Origin: DASXQK01 sp963757155
GTDB lineage: Bacteria > Pseudomonadota > Alphaproteobacteria > Dongiales > Dongiaceae
DNA: 64,000 bases
Reading direction: 5' to 3'
NCBI GenBank assembly: GCA_963757155.1
Contig: CAVWQS010000009.1
Location: forward strand, 310,001-374,000
The notes under the pieces were generated by a model. It worked only from the letters and a program-made list of their open reading frames with translations. It had not been told where the DNA came from and did no database searches. A program made the translations under genes and the position numbers. Of this stretch, positions 63,431-64,000 are shown in pieces; position 1 is the first letter of the stretch; the number at the start of each line of letters is the position of its first letter.

Positions 63431-64000
63431 TTATCCCGCGCCGTTGAACCTCGCATAGGCGGTCTGCCAGAGCTTCAGGCCTTGGTTGGTGAGCGCCGCC
63501 TCCTGCAGGGAATCCGGGCCCAGATCGTCCGGCGTCATGACCGCCGCGCGCAGGCTTTCGGGGATCAGCTTGCTGGCGATCAGGGATTCCGCCGTGATCG
63601 AGGTGATGGGCGGCTGGTAGCCGTTGAAGTTCACGAAATTGCTGTAGGCGTTCTGCTCGTCGAGCAGGAAGTTCAGCCAGAGATGGGCCAGCACCGGCTT
63701 GGTCGAGGTCGAGCAGACGGCCCACATGTCGTTCTGGATCGGTCCCTTGCCGCGGGCGGGCGTCCAGTAGCTGAGCGCGTTCGGATCGCCGCCCTTGGGC
63801 ATATAGGCGAAGACGCCGCTGAGCAGATTGCCCGACCAGGAGTGAGCGAGCCAGCAGGTGCCTTCGGGCAGGGTCTGATAGCCCGTGATGTTGACCTTCA
63901 CATTGCTGATCTTGACCAGCTCCAGAAGGTCGGCCAGCGCCTGGTCGATGATCTTCGGGATCCTCGGTGTTGAGGTCGTATTCGCCGCGATAGAGCAGGG
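63431..64000 (-). pseudogene. Polyamine-type ABC transporter substrate-binding protein, partial, frameshifted
   Basis: C-terminal ~190 residues of a PotD/PotF-like periplasmic binding protein; the 5' end is outside the window. Typical blocks are CWLAHSWSGNLLSGVFAYMP, GPIQNDMWAVCSTSTKPVLA and AHLWLNFLLDEQNAYSNFVN. Upstream, the frame LYRGEYDLNTEDP must shift by +1 in the GGG at 63957-63959 (plus strand) to reach KIIDQALADLLELVKISNVK. It would bind spermidine, putrescine or a related amine; permease and ATPase genes are expected to the right or elsewhere. Confidence 0.8.

Overview
The window is high-GC DNA with dense, tightly overlapping operons (many ATGA stop/start overlaps). It carries intergenic repeat families of the kind seen in Alphaproteobacteria, and Rhizobiales/Rhodospirillales-type catabolic genes: SorC, LacI and FadR-type regulators, MSMB-style sugar transport, SMP-30 and isoquinoline oxidoreductase-like genes. 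I infer a soil or plant-associated alphaproteobacterium; the species cannot be named from sequence alone. No rRNA, tRNA or CRISPR was seen.

Layout. 0-8.2 kb: a SorC regulator, a complete IS481-type element, then a carboxylic or sugar-acid catabolic cluster (CaiB-type CoA transferase and MaoC hydratase on the minus strand; enolase-superfamily dehydratase, SDR, VOC protein and LacI regulator on the plus strand). 8.2-9.6 kb: a chimeric IS1182/IS30 remnant that split a palindromic intergenic repeat. 9.7-21.9 kb: SnoaL-like protein, exported glycerophosphodiesterase, SDR, a sugar ABC transporter without its ATPase, SMP-30 lactonase, two further SDRs, a FadR-type regulator, an FMN 2-hydroxyacid dehydrogenase and a cupin. 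22-28.5 kb: a DUF1036 protein and a very long, repetitive two-partner-secretion exoprotein gene. 29-45 kb: a mobile, decaying zone with IS630, IS5 and IS30 elements, a B12-radical SAM protein, a glycosyltransferase, prophage scraps, an adenylate cyclase-TPR protein, a SARP-TPR protein, a ChaC-like gene and a broken beta-helix protein. 44.6-55.4 kb: NIPSNAP, RraA-like aldolase, a two-subunit molybdenum hydroxylase, amidase, OsmC, class V aminotransferase, and an HxlR/EmrAB-type drug efflux unit. 55.4-62.7 kb: a four-gene operon encoding a secreted c-type cytochrome-like protein, a tyrosinase, a LodA-like quinoprotein oxidase and its LodB-like flavoprotein. The right edge cuts a polyamine-type ABC binding protein.

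How the parts may work together. The catabolic genes look like one dispersed regulon. Three near-identical CG-centred palindromes (two before the enolase-superfamily gene, one before the SDR at 11.9 kb) fit the resident LacI protein. A different motif is shared by the sugar-transporter promoter and the RraA promoter 33 kb away, and fits a FadR/GntR-type regulator. The most unusual unit is the cytochrome-tyrosinase-LodA-LodB operon: a copper enzyme and a protein-derived-quinone oxidase co-transcribed with a heme protein.

Caution. At least twelve genes carry a single-base frameshift, most of them in a short homopolymer and nearly all in the same (+1) direction. Many of these 'pseudogenes' may be sequencing or consensus errors, and the frameshifted entries should be read with that in mind.
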